A stretch of 64,000 bases of DNA from Natronobacterium texcoconense (GCF_900104065.1 NZ_FNLC01000002.1:42915-106914), one strand, 5' to 3'; shown: positions 9,941 through 19,540, counted from the stretch's first letter. The notes: a model not told the origin generated them from the letters alone. Made by a program: numbers and translations.

Positions 9941-10926
9941 TCGTCGATCACCCGTGGATTGAGTTTTGCGTAGACAGCGTCGACGCCGATGTTGATGACG
10001 ACGTAGCCGACACCGATGAAGATGATGATGCCCTGGATGAGCGGCCAGTCGAGGTTGTGGATCGCAGAGATCAGCCGCAGACCGAGTCCGGGCCAGGAGA
10101 AGACCGTCTCCGTGATCACTGCACCCCCGAGCAGGGTCCCGAGTTGCAGGCCGAGTACGGTGATGATGGGAATCATCGTGTTTCGCAGCACGTGTTTGTA
10201 CCGGACCAGTACTCTCGGAATCCCCTTCGCCTCGGTCGCCGTCACGTAGGGTTTCCCGTACTCGTCTAACATCCCGCTTCTGGTCAGGCGAGTGATTAGG
10301 GCCGTGAAGTACGTTCCTAACGTGACCGCCGGCAGTATGATGTGCCGGAGCCAGGTCAACAGGTCACCCACGTAGAACGTCGTCAGGAACGTCCACAACG
10401 CAGCGTGGAACGCGACCGGGCGACGACCCGTCGGGAAGAGATCGAACTGGACCCCGAGCAACAGGATCAACATGATCCCGAGCCAGAAGTTCGGCGTACT
10501 GATCCCGATCAACGAGAACGTCGTCGCGCCATAGTCGGCGGGTTCGTTCCGCCGGGTTCCGCTGATGACGCCGAGTGGAATCGCGATCACCAGTGCGATG
10601 ATCGTCGCTGCGATCGCCAGTTCCAGCGTCGCCGGGATCCGCTCGATGACCATCGTCGACACCGGCCGACTCGCCTGATAGGAGTAGCCGAGGTCGCCGA
10701 CGAGAAGTCCCTGAAGATAGTCGAGATACTGGACGTATATCGGCTGATCCAGCCCGAGTTCCTCACGGATGCGATCCCGCGTAGCCTGGTCGACCGCCGG
10801 GTCGACGATGAGATTGACCGGATCGCCCGGCGTAATCGCTCGCAGCCCGAACAGTACGGTGACGACGCCCCAGATGACGACGATCCCCTGTAACGATCGC
10901 TTGAGTAGAAACTTACCGAATGACAT
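9937..10926 (-). CDS. dppB: Peptide ABC transporter permease (DppB/OppB type)
   Basis: 329 residues, typical length. The start MSFGKFLLKRSLQGIVVIWG and the LRAITPGDP segment are diagnostic for the DppB half, and an EAA loop is visible (AKGIPRVLVRYKHVLRN). About six helices are expected. The substrate-binding protein gene is 100 bp upstream on the same strand, so the operon order is binding protein, dppB, dppC, dppD, dppF. Confidence 0.94.
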   Translation of the reverse strand: MSFGKFLLKRSLQGIVVIWGVVTVLFGLRAITPGDPVNLIVDPAVDQATRDRIREELGLDQPIYVQYLDYLQGLLVGDLGYSYQASRPVSTMVIERIPATLELAIAATIIALVIAIPLGVISGTRRNEPADYGATTFSLIGISTPNFWLGIMLILLLGVQFDLFPTGRRPVAFHAALWTFLTTFYVGDLLTWLRHIILPAVTLGTYFTALITRLTRSGMLDEYGKPYVTATEAKGIPRVLVRYKHVLRNTMIPIITVLGLQLGTLLGGAVITETVFSWPGLGLRLISAIHNLDWPLIQGIIIFIGVGYVVINIGVDAVYAKLNPRVIDE

Positions 10927-11026
10927 TACGAGACGAACAATAATTCGAAGGCGATTTCATGGATTGGACGGTTTGATCGATTCCGGATTTTCTCCGGACG
11001 CCAAAAGCGGTTGCGATTCCCGTGTT

Positions 11027-12595
11027 CTACGTTTCCATCTCCCAGAGGTAGATGCTCTCGTCCATCCGTGGCTCCCAGTCGATGTCCTCCCGGACGCCGT
11101 AGACGCTGTCCTGGGAGTGCAGGAAGACCCACGGGGCCTCCTCGCGAAGTTCCTCGTTGATATCCTGCAGTGCCTGTTCGCGTTCGCCTTCGTCCTCGAT
11201 CTCCTGGCTCTCGAGGATCTGCTCGGAGACGTCCTCGTTACGCAGCGTCTCGAGTGGGGCCTCCTCGACGAAGAACGGTGCGAGCCCGTAGTCGGAGTCG
11301 CCCGTGATGACGCCCCAGCCGATCAGGAAGAACGGCATCTCTTCGTCGTCGTAGCCCGCGCTGTTCGCGTCGGAGATATCGGGGAAGGGAACGATATCCA
11401 CGTCGCAGTCGACGTTGTCGAGCTGGTCGATGTGGTCCGCCGCCGTCTGAGCGACGTCCGCGTCGTTGAGGTACCGGCCTTCCGGCGCGTGGAGCGTGAT
11501 CTCGACGTCTTCGTGGCCGCTCTCCTCGACCAGTTCCTCGGCACGCTCGAGGTCCTGCGAGTACGGATCTAGGTCCGGGTTGTAGCCGAACACGCCTTCG
11601 GGAATCGGCTGGGACATCGGGTCCGCGAAGCCGCCGAGGACGGTTTCGATGATCTCCTCGTTGTCGACGGCGTAGTTCATCGCCTGGCGGAACTCCTGGC
11701 TGTCGAACGGTTCGACGCCGGATTTCATCACGAGGAAGACGTTCCGGAGGCTCGTTTCGTTGCGAATCTCGATGCCGTCGGTTTCGTCGACGTCGGCGAC
11801 GTCCTCGGGGATGACGTTGTCGACGATGTCGCTCTCGCCGGCCTCGAGTGCGTTCACGCGACCGCTGGATTCGCCGTCGGCGTTGAAGACGACGCGCTCG
11901 ATGTCCGGAACCTCGCCCCAGTAGTCCTCGAACGGCTCGAGGACGATCCGAACGTCGGGTTCGTACTCGACGACTTCGAACGGACCGGTGCCGTTGAAGG
12001 CGTCGGCGTCGTCACCGGCGACCGGCTGTTCCTGGTCTTCGATCCACTCCTGGTTGACTGCGCGACCGTAGTTTGCGTACTCGTACTCGGCGAGCGACGG
12101 CGCGACGCCGTGCTCGAGACGGACGGTCGTGTCGTCGACTGCTTCGGCTTCGTCGATCGCACCCAGACCGGCGGCCTGGTCGCTCTCGACGCCGAGTTCG
12201 TCGTCGATCTGCCGGTTGAACGTGTACGCGACGTCTTCGGCGGTCAGTTCCTCGCCGTTGTGGAACTGGACGTCGTCGCGGATCGTGAGTTCGGCCGCCC
12301 CGTCGCCGGTGTCTTCCCACTCTTCGACGACACGCGATTGGAACTCGAACTCCGGCGTGACGTCGAACAACGGTTCGTAGACAGCGTCGAGGATGTTGAA
12401 GTACGGCCCCGTGATGTGGTCGTTCGGATCGGGGTTCTCGATAAACTCTCCCTGGGTAATGACGAGTTCGTCCGCGTCGTCCCCCTCGGGATCGTCGAGA
12501 CAGCCGGCGAGCCCGGTCAGGCTCGCTGCACCGGCCACCCCGGAAAGCTTCAGGACTGTTCGGCGACCATAGTTCGGTCTGTCAGCACCCTGCAT
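11027..12595 (-). CDS. dppA: Peptide ABC transporter substrate-binding lipoprotein (SBP_bac_5, Tat-exported)
   Basis: 522 residues. The N-terminus has a twin-arginine motif (GRRTVLKLSG) and a lipobox (TGLAGC), so it should be exported folded by Tat and anchored by a lipid on the Cys outside the membrane, as is normal for haloarchaea. The SBP_bac_5 fold is supported by the segment from DDVQFHNGEELTAEDVAYTF and by QEFRQAMNYAVDNEEI. It captures peptides or similar solutes for the permease genes downstream. An upstream ATG at 12604 exists, but the TATA-like box at 12619-12628 sits about 25-30 bp from 12595, which fits a leaderless start there. Confidence 0.93.
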   Translation of the reverse strand: MQGADRPNYGRRTVLKLSGVAGAASLTGLAGCLDDPEGDDADELVITQGEFIENPDPNDHITGPYFNILDAVYEPLFDVTPEFEFQSRVVEEWEDTGDGAAELTIRDDVQFHNGEELTAEDVAYTFNRQIDDELGVESDQAAGLGAIDEAEAVDDTTVRLEHGVAPSLAEYEYANYGRAVNQEWIEDQEQPVAGDDADAFNGTGPFEVVEYEPDVRIVLEPFEDYWGEVPDIERVVFNADGESSGRVNALEAGESDIVDNVIPEDVADVDETDGIEIRNETSLRNVFLVMKSGVEPFDSQEFRQAMNYAVDNEEIIETVLGGFADPMSQPIPEGVFGYNPDLDPYSQDLERAEELVEESGHEDVEITLHAPEGRYLNDADVAQTAADHIDQLDNVDCDVDIVPFPDISDANSAGYDDEEMPFFLIGWGVITGDSDYGLAPFFVEEAPLETLRNEDVSEQILESQEIEDEGEREQALQDINEELREEAPWVFLHSQDSVYGVREDIDWEPRMDESIYLWEMET

Positions 12596-12618
12596 ACCTA
12601 ACATCGTCGTAAGACGAT

Positions 12619-12628
12619 TATTTATATA
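12619..12628 (-). promoter_or_regulatory. TATA box of the peptide transporter operon
   Basis: On the minus strand the sequence reads tatataaata, the most AT-rich stretch in this intergenic region. It ends 24 bp before the chosen ATG at 12595, the distance expected for a leaderless haloarchaeal transcript. Confidence 0.7.
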
Positions 12629-12734
12629 TTTGGAATTGTCGACTGATGGTGTGTGACACGTGCACTTATGCCCAGGTTTGGGTGTAGATGTGCAATTCCT
12701 GTTCGAGAATCGGTTCGTGAAACCCCTGCCACAA

Positions 12735-12741
12735 GCTTAAG
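12735..12741 (+). promoter_or_regulatory. Promoter box of rnhA
   Basis: The sequence gcttaag lies 25 bp before the ATG at 12766, typical of a weak haloarchaeal TATA element for a leaderless mRNA. It supports the ATG at 12766 over the TTG at 12742, which would lie inside the promoter. Confidence 0.5.
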
Positions 12742-12765
12742 TTGCGCAAGCGTCCTACTACAGGT

Positions 12766-13413
12766 ATGGCCGCTCACGGCCGGTCCGCACTGCGGGACCT
12801 GTTCGACGAGTCGCCCACGCCGCATATCGCCCATCCTCCCCGGACTCACCACCGCGACTTCTACGTCGCCACCGACGGGTCCTTCCGGGAGTCGGGCGGC
12901 GGCCTGGGGGCCGTTATCGAAACGCGCGACGGCACCCGTGTCGCACGCATCGCGACCGCGGATACGCCGCCGGACAACAACGTCGCCGAGTACCGGGCAC
13001 TACACCTCGGGCTCGACGTACTGGCGGCGAGAGCGCCTCGAGACGCTCGCGTCGGCCTCCTCGTCGATCACGACGTGCTCGCGAGTAACGTCAACAACGC
13101 CGTCCTCGCCGCCGATCACCCCGACTGGAAGCCGCCACAGCCGTTCTCGGTCCCGGCGGCGACGCGCAACCACTGGCGAGGGATCCGCGCTCGACTCAGT
13201 GGGTTCGACGAGATCCGCGCTGCACGCATCCACAGCGACCAGAACCCCGCCCACCCCCTCGCGAACGAACCGGACCGGTACCAGCATCTCGAGGGAGAAC
13301 CCGACCGCTGTGTCCTCCCCGACCCACCCGAACCCACGACGACGGCGACGGAGTTCCCGCCGCCGTCTCGAGCGGATCGAAACAGTGAGAGTGGCAATCG
13401 AGCCTCCGACTGA
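12766..13413 (+). CDS. rnhA: Ribonuclease HI, archaeal type
   Basis: 215 residues. The RNase H fold is shown by DFYVATDGSFRESGGGLGAV (first Asp), NNVAEYRALHLGLDVL (Glu), LLVDHDVLASNVN (second Asp) and a C-terminal Asp in HSDQNPAHPLAN, a full DEDD set. It should cut the RNA strand of RNA-DNA hybrids, for example primers and R-loops. The N-terminal 30 residues before the catalytic domain are extra. It is followed 46 bp later by a DUF2240 gene on the same strand. Confidence 0.9.
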   Translation: MAAHGRSALRDLFDESPTPHIAHPPRTHHRDFYVATDGSFRESGGGLGAVIETRDGTRVARIATADTPPDNNVAEYRALHLGLDVLAARAPRDARVGLLVDHDVLASNVNNAVLAADHPDWKPPQPFSVPAATRNHWRGIRARLSGFDEIRAARIHSDQNPAHPLANEPDRYQHLEGEPDRCVLPDPPEPTTTATEFPPPSRADRNSESGNRASD

Positions 13414-13459
13414 CCGGGAACCGCCACCGTTATTTCGTCGCTAGAGAGAGTCGTCTTCG

Positions 13460-13912
13460 ATGAGCCTTCGCGTCGCCGTCGCCGCTCCCTTCGTCCAGCA
13501 CGGCACCGATTGCCTCGAGGAAGGCGAGTTCGTCGTCGCGCTCTCGCTGGATCGTGACTGGTTCTCGCCCGACCAGGCCAAACGGCTGATCGACGTCGCC
13601 ACCCAGGAGGGACTGCTCGAGCGCGAGGACGACGACCTCGTCGCAGCGTTCGACCACACTGACGTGACGGTCCCCGAGGAGTTCGTCCCCGACGACGAGA
13701 TCCTCCGCGAGCGATCCACCTTCGAGCGCGTGCTGGACGCCCTCGTCGCCGAGGGAATGGAGAAACACGAGGCCGTCGGCGCGATCAACGGGCTTCAGGA
13801 GGAACTCGGACTGACGATCGAGGCGGCAGCGGTCGTCTACGCACGACGCGAGGGGATCGACGTCTCGGAACTCGCACCGATCGCGAAGGACGCGCTCGAG
13901 GACGAATCGTGA
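13460..13912 (+). CDS. DUF2240 family protein
   Basis: 150 residues, acidic, apparently all-helical. The opening LRVAVAAPFVQHGTDCLEEG, the segment DWFSPDQAKRLIDVATQEGLL and the closing helix (VVYARREGIDVSELAPI) match the archaeal DUF2240 family as I recall it. The middle part looks like a winged helix. The molecular function of the family is not established. It follows rnhA closely and may be co-transcribed with it. The next gene is convergent and begins 7 bp away. Confidence 0.82.
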   Translation: MSLRVAVAAPFVQHGTDCLEEGEFVVALSLDRDWFSPDQAKRLIDVATQEGLLEREDDDLVAAFDHTDVTVPEEFVPDDEILRERSTFERVLDALVAEGMEKHEAVGAINGLQEELGLTIEAAAVVYARREGIDVSELAPIAKDALEDES

Positions 13913-13919
13913 CGCCGTT

Positions 13920-14291
13920 CTACCCCTTCAACTCGACCCGGAGTGCGTGGTAGGGGACGGTGTCGACGTTCTCGACTGCGTGTGGCCCCTCCGGTTCCAT
14001 CCACTCCGTTTCGGGCGGGGAGCGGTCGGCAGTCTCGCCGTCTTCTCGTTCGGGTGATTCGTACGCGAGGTCGTCGTTCTCGTCGTAGTATCGAATGCGT
14101 GCGGCGCGGTCGACCATCATCACGCTCGGCCATCGATGGGTGTGGAGTGGTTCCTTCTCGCCGGGCGGGATGATCACCTCGACGACTCGCACGCGATCGT
14201 TCTCGAGAAGTACCACGTGGGAGTCCGGAGCGGCCTCGACAGCGTCGAGGGAATCGGGCCAGGGCCAGCCGGAGTCGGTGCGATCGGACAT
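13920..14291 (-). CDS. Small cupin-domain protein
   Basis: 123 residues. The pattern ENDRVRVVEVIIPPGEKEPLHTHRWPSVM gives cupin motif 1 with two His (HTHRW), and the second beta segment ends VENVDTVPYHALRVELKG. A single conserved beta-barrel is expected. Motif 2 is weak, with only one clear His near the C-terminus, so metal binding is uncertain. The substrate is unknown. It lies alone on the minus strand between two plus-strand genes. Confidence 0.75.
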   Translation of the reverse strand: MSDRTDSGWPWPDSLDAVEAAPDSHVVLLENDRVRVVEVIIPPGEKEPLHTHRWPSVMMVDRAARIRYYDENDDLAYESPEREDGETADRSPPETEWMEPEGPHAVENVDTVPYHALRVELKG

Positions 14292-14402
14292 GTCGTACAG
14301 ATAACTGGTGCCGCGTACATGAATTCACCGTTGCGTTCGGCCAGCAGTAGACGGCCGGGACGACCCGAAGAGAGTTACTTTCCCGACCCCCGAACCCAGG
14401 AC

Positions 14403-14798
14403 ATGGTCGAAGAGCAGATCACGAACGGAAAGCGAATCGCCCAGTTGCTCTCCTCGGAACTGGACGGGCGCGACGACGGCGTACTCGAGCCCGTCGCCGT
14501 AACCAACGCCGACGCGGACGTCGAACCGACGGTCGACGGCGAACGAGCCTACGACGTCGAACTGGACGCGGACGGCGAGACCACCCGCCTCGCACGCGTG
14601 TTCGTACACGAAGACCGCGCTCGAGTCGAGTTCGAGGTCGGTCAGGACCGTGCGGCCGAGGAAGCGAAAGCCGTCGAGCTTCGAACCCGTCCGAAAGCGA
14701 GTCAGCCGCCTCGAACGCTGCTGTTCGTCGAGAGCGGTGCGGAAGTCAAACGGGCGACGGATGTCGTGCAGGCCGTCGTTCGCGGCGAGTTCGATTAG
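14403..14798 (+). CDS. Haloarchaeal conserved hypothetical protein
   Basis: 131 residues, strongly acidic with a basic C-terminal half. It begins VEEQITNGKRIAQLLSSELD and ends ATDVVQAVVRGEFD. The middle has alternating beta strands (ARVFVHEDRARVEFEV). I do not recognise an assigned family. The ATG at 14403 is chosen because the longer upstream frame runs through the antisense of the cupin gene and reads as Arg-rich nonsense. It is convergent with the HAD gene 3 bp away. Confidence 0.7.
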   Translation: MVEEQITNGKRIAQLLSSELDGRDDGVLEPVAVTNADADVEPTVDGERAYDVELDADGETTRLARVFVHEDRARVEFEVGQDRAAEEAKAVELRTRPKASQPPRTLLFVESGAEVKRATDVVQAVVRGEFD

Positions 14799-14801
14799 GA
14801 C

Positions 14802-15461
14802 TCACTCGAGGTCCGCGACGATTCCAGGTACTGCCGTCGCGACCTCGTCCTGGTCGACGTGGGCGACGGCCCGCGAATCGGGGTCGGGGCCGTCTTCGAG
14901 AAGAACCTGGATTACCCGCATTCCTGCGTTCGTCGCGCCGTAGACGTCGGCCTCGACGTCGTCGCCGACGTAGACTACGTTTTCGGGTGCGACCTCGAGC
15001 GCGTCAGCGACTGCTTCGAACGCCCGCGGATCGGGTTTGCCCGCCTCGAGTTCGCCGGTCACGACGGCGGCGTCGAAGACGTCCTCCCAGCCGAGCGTCT
15101 CGAGTTTGTCCCGCTGGGCGCGGACGGGGCCGTTGGTGAGCAAGCCGACGCGATACCCTCCACGGAGGTCCGCAAGCATAGCCTCGACGCCGACCAACGG
15201 CTCGAGCGCGTCGGCGATGGTCTCGCGGTACGCTCGAGCGAGGGTCTCGGGGTCGGCGTCGGTCGTTCGATCCGCGAGCAGGTCGGCGAAAATCGGCGCT
15301 CGCGTCTCGCGGGTGAGGTTCTGGCTGTGGGCTGTGAGGTACGCCTCGCGGCTCAGTTCGGGAGCGTCGACGGCGTCGGCGGCCTCCTGCAGAATGGTTT
15401 CACGGTCCCGTGACGGAACCGCGAGCGTGTAATCGAGATCGAAGACGACCGCCTGTACCAT
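14802..15461 (-). CDS. HAD-superfamily hydrolase, phosphoglycolate-phosphatase-like
   Basis: 219 residues. HAD motif I is VVFDLDYTLA, motif II GLLTNGP, motif III Lys in KPDPRAFEAV, and motif IV VYVGDDVEADVYGA. The cap insert between motifs I and II is helical (C1 type). The enzyme should remove phosphate from a small organic phosphate, such as phosphoglycolate or a sugar phosphate; the substrate is not readable. The ATG at 15461 places motif I at residue 6, as is usual; the longer frame upstream is basic and unsupported. Confidence 0.9.
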   Translation of the reverse strand: MVQAVVFDLDYTLAVPSRDRETILQEAADAVDAPELSREAYLTAHSQNLTRETRAPIFADLLADRTTDADPETLARAYRETIADALEPLVGVEAMLADLRGGYRVGLLTNGPVRAQRDKLETLGWEDVFDAAVVTGELEAGKPDPRAFEAVADALEVAPENVVYVGDDVEADVYGATNAGMRVIQVLLEDGPDPDSRAVAHVDQDEVATAVPGIVADLE

Positions 15462-15631
15462 GGGAGTCACGGCGGACTCGAGGGGGTTGAAGCTGTCCCT
15501 TCGGGGGCATCGAGACCGGACTCGGGGCTGTGACCGCCTGACAGCCGTCGCCCAACGAGTGTTCACGTTTGTCGGGAGAACAGAACCGCTATCGGTACCA
15601 TTAATTCGGGGGACCCGTCAGTTCGTACCGA

Positions 15632-17392
15632 ATGGTCACAGAGGTAGCACTCACTCTCGATCTCGCCATTATTATTCTCAGCGCGACGCTCGCCGGCTTC
15701 GCCGCCAAACGGACGGGACAGCCGACGATCATCGCCTACATTCTCGTAGGCGTGGTGATCGGGCCGGCAGCCCTGGGAATCGTCGAGGTCAGCGAACTCA
15801 CCGACCTGCTTTCGGAACTCGGACTCGCCTTTCTGCTGTTCCTGCTCGGGATCAAGATGCGACTCGACGACGTCAGGCACGTCCTCACGCCGATCGTCAA
15901 GATTTCGATCCCGCAGATGCTCGCCATCTTTCTCGCCGGAATGGGCGTGGCGCTCGCCTTGCCGCCGTTTGGCCTTCTCGAGTCGTTCCTGATCGGCCTC
16001 GCGGTGATGTACAGTTCGACGGCGGTCGTCATCAAGATGCTGAACGACAAAGACGAGGCGACGTCGTTACACGGCAAGATCGACGTCGGCGTCCTCCTCG
16101 TGCAGGACATCGTCGTCGTCATCATCCTCGCGGTGCTCGCTGCCGGCCGGCCGGACGACCTGGCAGAGGTCGCCACGACGCTGGCCGTCGTTCTCGTCCT
16201 CGTCGCGATCATCACCGTCGCGGCGATCGGTGCCTCCCAGTCGGTACTGCCGACGGTCTTCCGCCGTATCGCCGACGACAAGGAGGTATTCTTCCTCGTC
16301 GCTCTCTCGTGGGCGTTCCTGTTCGTCTTCGTCTCCGAAAACATCAACCTCTTTCTGGAACCCTTCGGAATCACTGCGTACCTCTCGATCGAGATGGGGG
16401 CGTTCATGGCAGGGCTGGCCCTCGCCCAGCTTCCCTACAGCAAGGAACTCCAGGACCGGGTCAATCCGCTGACCGACCTGTTCGTGATGGTGTTCTTCGT
16501 CTCCGTCGCGCTCGATCTGCGGGCCGCGGAGTTGCTCGCCCACTGGCACGAGGCGATTATCGCCGGACTCGTGTTGATGCCGGTGAAATTCCTCGTGTTC
16601 TTCTACCTGCTCGACTGGCAGGGCTTCGACTCCGAGACGACGTTCCTCGGCTCCATCAACATGATCCAGGTCAGCGAGTTCGGGATCATCGTCGCCGCCG
16701 TCGCCTACGAGGGCGACTTCATCCCAGCCGAGGTGCTCGGGTTCATGACGCTACTGGCGATCTTCACGATGAGCGTCTCCGTCTACCTCGTCGAGTTCAA
16801 CCACGCACTATACGACCGGTTCGAGGCGCCGATCGACCGGTGGACCGGCGACCGCGAGTTCGAAAGCGGCAAGCGGGAGTACCGCGACCACGCCGTCGTC
16901 ATCGGGTACGACGAGGTAACGAAAAACTCTCTCCCGCTGCTTGCCGACAACTACGAGGACGTCGTCGTCGTCGACCGAACCGTCAGCCACATCGAAACCC
17001 TCGAGGAAGAAGGATACGATGTAATCTTCGGCGACGCCAGAAACGCCACGATCCGAAAGGACGCGGCCGTGAAGAAGGCCGACTTCGTCCTCTCGTCAGC
17101 GGGTGATCCAGCGGTAAACGAGGCGTTGCTCAGGGACGTCAGCGACGACGCAACGGTGTTCGTCGAGGCGAAGCGGATCGAACACGCACGCGACCTCTAC
17201 GACAGCGGTGCTCACTGCGTTATCATGACACCATACCTCGCAGCCGACAGACTCGCGGAGTACCTCCGGACCTACCTCGAGGAAGAGGAAGATGTCCTGA
17301 TGGAAGCGATCGACAGCGATGTCGAACTGCTCGAGACGCCGGATCCGCTCCCGGAGGCCCGCAGCCGACTCGGGGGTGGTCTCGATGAGTGA
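15632..17392 (+). CDS. Kef-like CPA2 cation:proton antiporter, subunit A of pair 1 (TrkA-N domain)
   Basis: 586 residues. Residues 1-390 form the CPA2 membrane domain of about 12 helices, with GQPTIIAYILVGVVIGP near the N-terminus and the ion-site pair Gln158-Asp159 (LLVQDIVVV). Lys319 lies in a late helix. Residues 420-545 form a TrkA-N (RCK) domain, but its nucleotide loop is GYDEVT instead of GxGxxG. The next gene starts inside its stop region (8-nt overlap), so it is the first member of a translationally coupled pair. It probably exchanges K+ or Na+ for H+; the ion is not known. It is most similar in motifs to the pair 2 A subunit. Confidence 0.92.
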   Translation: MVTEVALTLDLAIIILSATLAGFAAKRTGQPTIIAYILVGVVIGPAALGIVEVSELTDLLSELGLAFLLFLLGIKMRLDDVRHVLTPIVKISIPQMLAIFLAGMGVALALPPFGLLESFLIGLAVMYSSTAVVIKMLNDKDEATSLHGKIDVGVLLVQDIVVVIILAVLAAGRPDDLAEVATTLAVVLVLVAIITVAAIGASQSVLPTVFRRIADDKEVFFLVALSWAFLFVFVSENINLFLEPFGITAYLSIEMGAFMAGLALAQLPYSKELQDRVNPLTDLFVMVFFVSVALDLRAAELLAHWHEAIIAGLVLMPVKFLVFFYLLDWQGFDSETTFLGSINMIQVSEFGIIVAAVAYEGDFIPAEVLGFMTLLAIFTMSVSVYLVEFNHALYDRFEAPIDRWTGDREFESGKREYRDHAVVIGYDEVTKNSLPLLADNYEDVVVVDRTVSHIETLEEEGYDVIFGDARNATIRKDAAVKKADFVLSSAGDPAVNEALLRDVSDDATVFVEAKRIEHARDLYDSGAHCVIMTPYLAADRLAEYLRTYLEEEEDVLMEAIDSDVELLETPDPLPEARSRLGGGLDE

Positions 17393-19079
17393 ACTGCTCA
17401 CGGCGGTCTCGATACTCTTCATCGTGACCGGTCCTCTCCTGCTCGTCGCTCACCGATTCGATCTGCCGGCGGTGCCGGCGCTGGTCCTCGGTGGACTGCT
17501 CGCCGGCTGGGTCGTCGAGCCGGATCCGCTGCTCGAGCTTGCGTACTACGGAATCGCACTGCTCGTGTTCACGTGGGCGACGCGGGTCGACCTCGCGGCG
17601 ATCCGGACGGTGATCGTCGACGGTGAGCTCGCAGCGCTCGGCCAGATCCTCGTCGTCGGCTCGCTCGGCATCGGGTTCGGTATCCTCCTTGGCGTCTCGC
17701 CCACCGACGCGATCTACCTCGGGATCGCTGTCGCACTCTCGTCGACGATCGTCGGCACAGGCCTGTTACACCGGGAGATCACCACAGATCTCGTTCGCGG
17801 CCGACTGGCACAGTCGCTGCACTTCGTTCAGGACCTGGTCGCCGTCGTCATCGTGTTACTTCTCGGCGCCGGCACGCTCGAGGCTGGATACGTGGGACCG
17901 GCGCTCGCTGGTGGAGCAGCACTGTTGGGCGCGGCCGTCCTCGTCAACAGGTACGTGTTCGACGTCATCGGCCGATTGGCCGGGGACTCGGACGAACTCA
18001 TGATTCTGGGGGTCGTCGCGTTGCTCACGATATTCGTCGGCGCGGCCGAGCTCGCCGGTATTTCGATCGTCGTCGGGGCGTTCGCGGCCGGGCTCGCGGT
18101 GCGACACGACCCCGTCGAGTACCTCGGGCTGTTCAACGGGCTGCAGTCGATAAGGGACTTCTTCGTCGCGATCTTCTTCGTCACGGTCGGCGCGCTCGTC
18201 GTTTTCCCGTTCATCGGCGAAATCGGGTGGACCGAGTCCGTCGAGAAGCTCGCCCTCGTTGCAGGCCTGGTCGTCCTGACCGCGGTCGTGAAGCCAGCCG
18301 TCACTACGGCGATCCTGATCGCTCGCGGATACGAGGCTCGATCGGCGACCCTCGCCAGCCTCAACACCGATCAGGTCAGCGAATTCGGGCTGATCATCGC
18401 GATCCAGGCGCTCACGTTCGAGGCGTTGAGCCCGGCCGTCTTCGACGCGATCATCCTCGCCGCTGCGGTGACGATGATCACCTCGAGTCTGACCAACCGG
18501 TACAACGAGGAGATCTACCGCGCGCTCGCCGACCGCGGCGTAATAGACGGAAAGCACGACCGGATCGACGAGTGGAGCGACGTGCCCGACGGCATCTCCG
18601 ATCACGTCGTCATCGTCGGGTACGGACGACAGGGGGCGAGACTCGTCGAAACCTGCGAGGACCTCGATCATCCCTACGTCGTCATCGAGAACGATCCCGC
18701 CCGCAGGGAAGCGGTCATCAACGAGTGTGAGGCCGCCGTCGTCGGCGACGCGATGGAAGACTACACCTGGGAGAAAGCCAACGTCGAGGACGCGAAACTC
18801 GTCCTCTCGACGGTCGATTCCCGCCCAGTCTCGCGTCGCATCCTCTCGCTGGACGTTGCAGCCGACGTGACGCTGCGATCGAGAGACCGGGCGACCGCTC
18901 TCGAATTACTCGACGAAGGCGCATTGTACGTCGGTCACCCCGAACTGCTCGCGGGCCAGCAACTGGCTCAGCAGATCGAGGACCTGTTCGAGGGTGAACT
19001 AACGCGCGCGGAACTCCGGGAGTACCAGCGGGACGAACTCGAGCGACAAGCCGATCACGCGCCGCTTCACCTTCAGTGA
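17385..19079 (+). CDS. Kef-like CPA2 cation:proton antiporter, subunit B of pair 1
   Basis: 564 residues from the ATG at 17385, which overlaps the stop of the A gene (atgagtga). The membrane domain carries Gln149-Asp150 (LHFVQDLVAV) and Lys303 (TAVVKPAV). The TrkA-N domain has an intact loop GYGRQG (412-417) followed by an acidic end of the second strand (VVIENDP), consistent with NAD(H) or nucleotide binding. A C-terminal ligand-type segment follows. The intact loop here, opposite the degenerate loop of subunit A, suggests a heterodimer with one regulatory nucleotide site. Confidence 0.92.
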   Translation: MSELLTAVSILFIVTGPLLLVAHRFDLPAVPALVLGGLLAGWVVEPDPLLELAYYGIALLVFTWATRVDLAAIRTVIVDGELAALGQILVVGSLGIGFGILLGVSPTDAIYLGIAVALSSTIVGTGLLHREITTDLVRGRLAQSLHFVQDLVAVVIVLLLGAGTLEAGYVGPALAGGAALLGAAVLVNRYVFDVIGRLAGDSDELMILGVVALLTIFVGAAELAGISIVVGAFAAGLAVRHDPVEYLGLFNGLQSIRDFFVAIFFVTVGALVVFPFIGEIGWTESVEKLALVAGLVVLTAVVKPAVTTAILIARGYEARSATLASLNTDQVSEFGLIIAIQALTFEALSPAVFDAIILAAAVTMITSSLTNRYNEEIYRALADRGVIDGKHDRIDEWSDVPDGISDHVVIVGYGRQGARLVETCEDLDHPYVVIENDPARREAVINECEAAVVGDAMEDYTWEKANVEDAKLVLSTVDSRPVSRRILSLDVAADVTLRSRDRATALELLDEGALYVGHPELLAGQQLAQQIEDLFEGELTRAELREYQRDELERQADHAPLHLQ

Positions 19080-19085
19080 GGCGAT

Positions 19086-19153
19086 TACTGTAACGATTTC
19101 CCGCGCAACCGCAGGACAGGTCGCGGTTGCGCTGGTATTGACTTACAGTAGTC
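19086..19153. repeat. Palindromic intergenic element, copy A
   Basis: This begins 7 bp after the antiporter stop. A perfect 10-bp stem (gcgcaaccgc at 19103-19112 with gcggttgcgc at 19123-19132) is flanked by weaker inverted ends tactgtaa and ttacagta. The same arrangement recurs at 42461-42543 (opposite orientation) and 63762-63841. Confidence 0.8.
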
Positions 19154-19207
19154 GTATGGACGGGACCCAACCTCGATCGGTTCCCGGGACGAAACGCCAT
19201 TTCTTTG

Positions 19208-19426
19208 ATGCGGCCGCCGGTATCTACTGGCGTGTTCGAAACCGCCCAAGTGCTTCGGATCGGCCGTAATCTGGTCGTCTACGCCGTGGGTGTCGGATTG
19301 CTCGTCGCCGGCGCACTCGGGATGGCAGATGCGATCGATCTGACGACGACCGTCGCCATTCCGTCTTTCGTCGTCGGGTTGCTTCTCGTGTTGTTTGTGC
19401 ACGAATACTTCGGTGGGCCGGTGTGA
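19208..19426 (+). CDS. Small two-helix membrane protein
   Basis: 72 residues from the ATG at 19208 (a GTG at 19232 would give 64). Two hydrophobic helices are evident (LVVYAVGVGLLVAGALGM and VAIPSFVVGLLLVLFV). No family is recognised. It lies between antiporter pairs 1 and 2 on the same strand, so it could be an accessory membrane peptide, but there is no direct evidence. Its moderate codon bias and clean hydrophobic pattern make it likely real. Confidence 0.55.
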   Translation: MRPPVSTGVFETAQVLRIGRNLVVYAVGVGLLVAGALGMADAIDLTTTVAIPSFVVGLLLVLFVHEYFGGPV

Positions 19427-19540
19427 GATACCCGCATCACCTCGTATAGGGCGGGCTGTCGTACCTGATTGATTGAGCTTCCTCGGTGATCGAACGTCGT
19501 CCACTCACTGTTTCAACCCCTGGATAACTACTCCCACGAG

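Noticed and set aside
15460..17106. 548-codon frame over antiporter A1
   Set aside because: It is Arg-rich and lies in another frame of a certain membrane protein gene.
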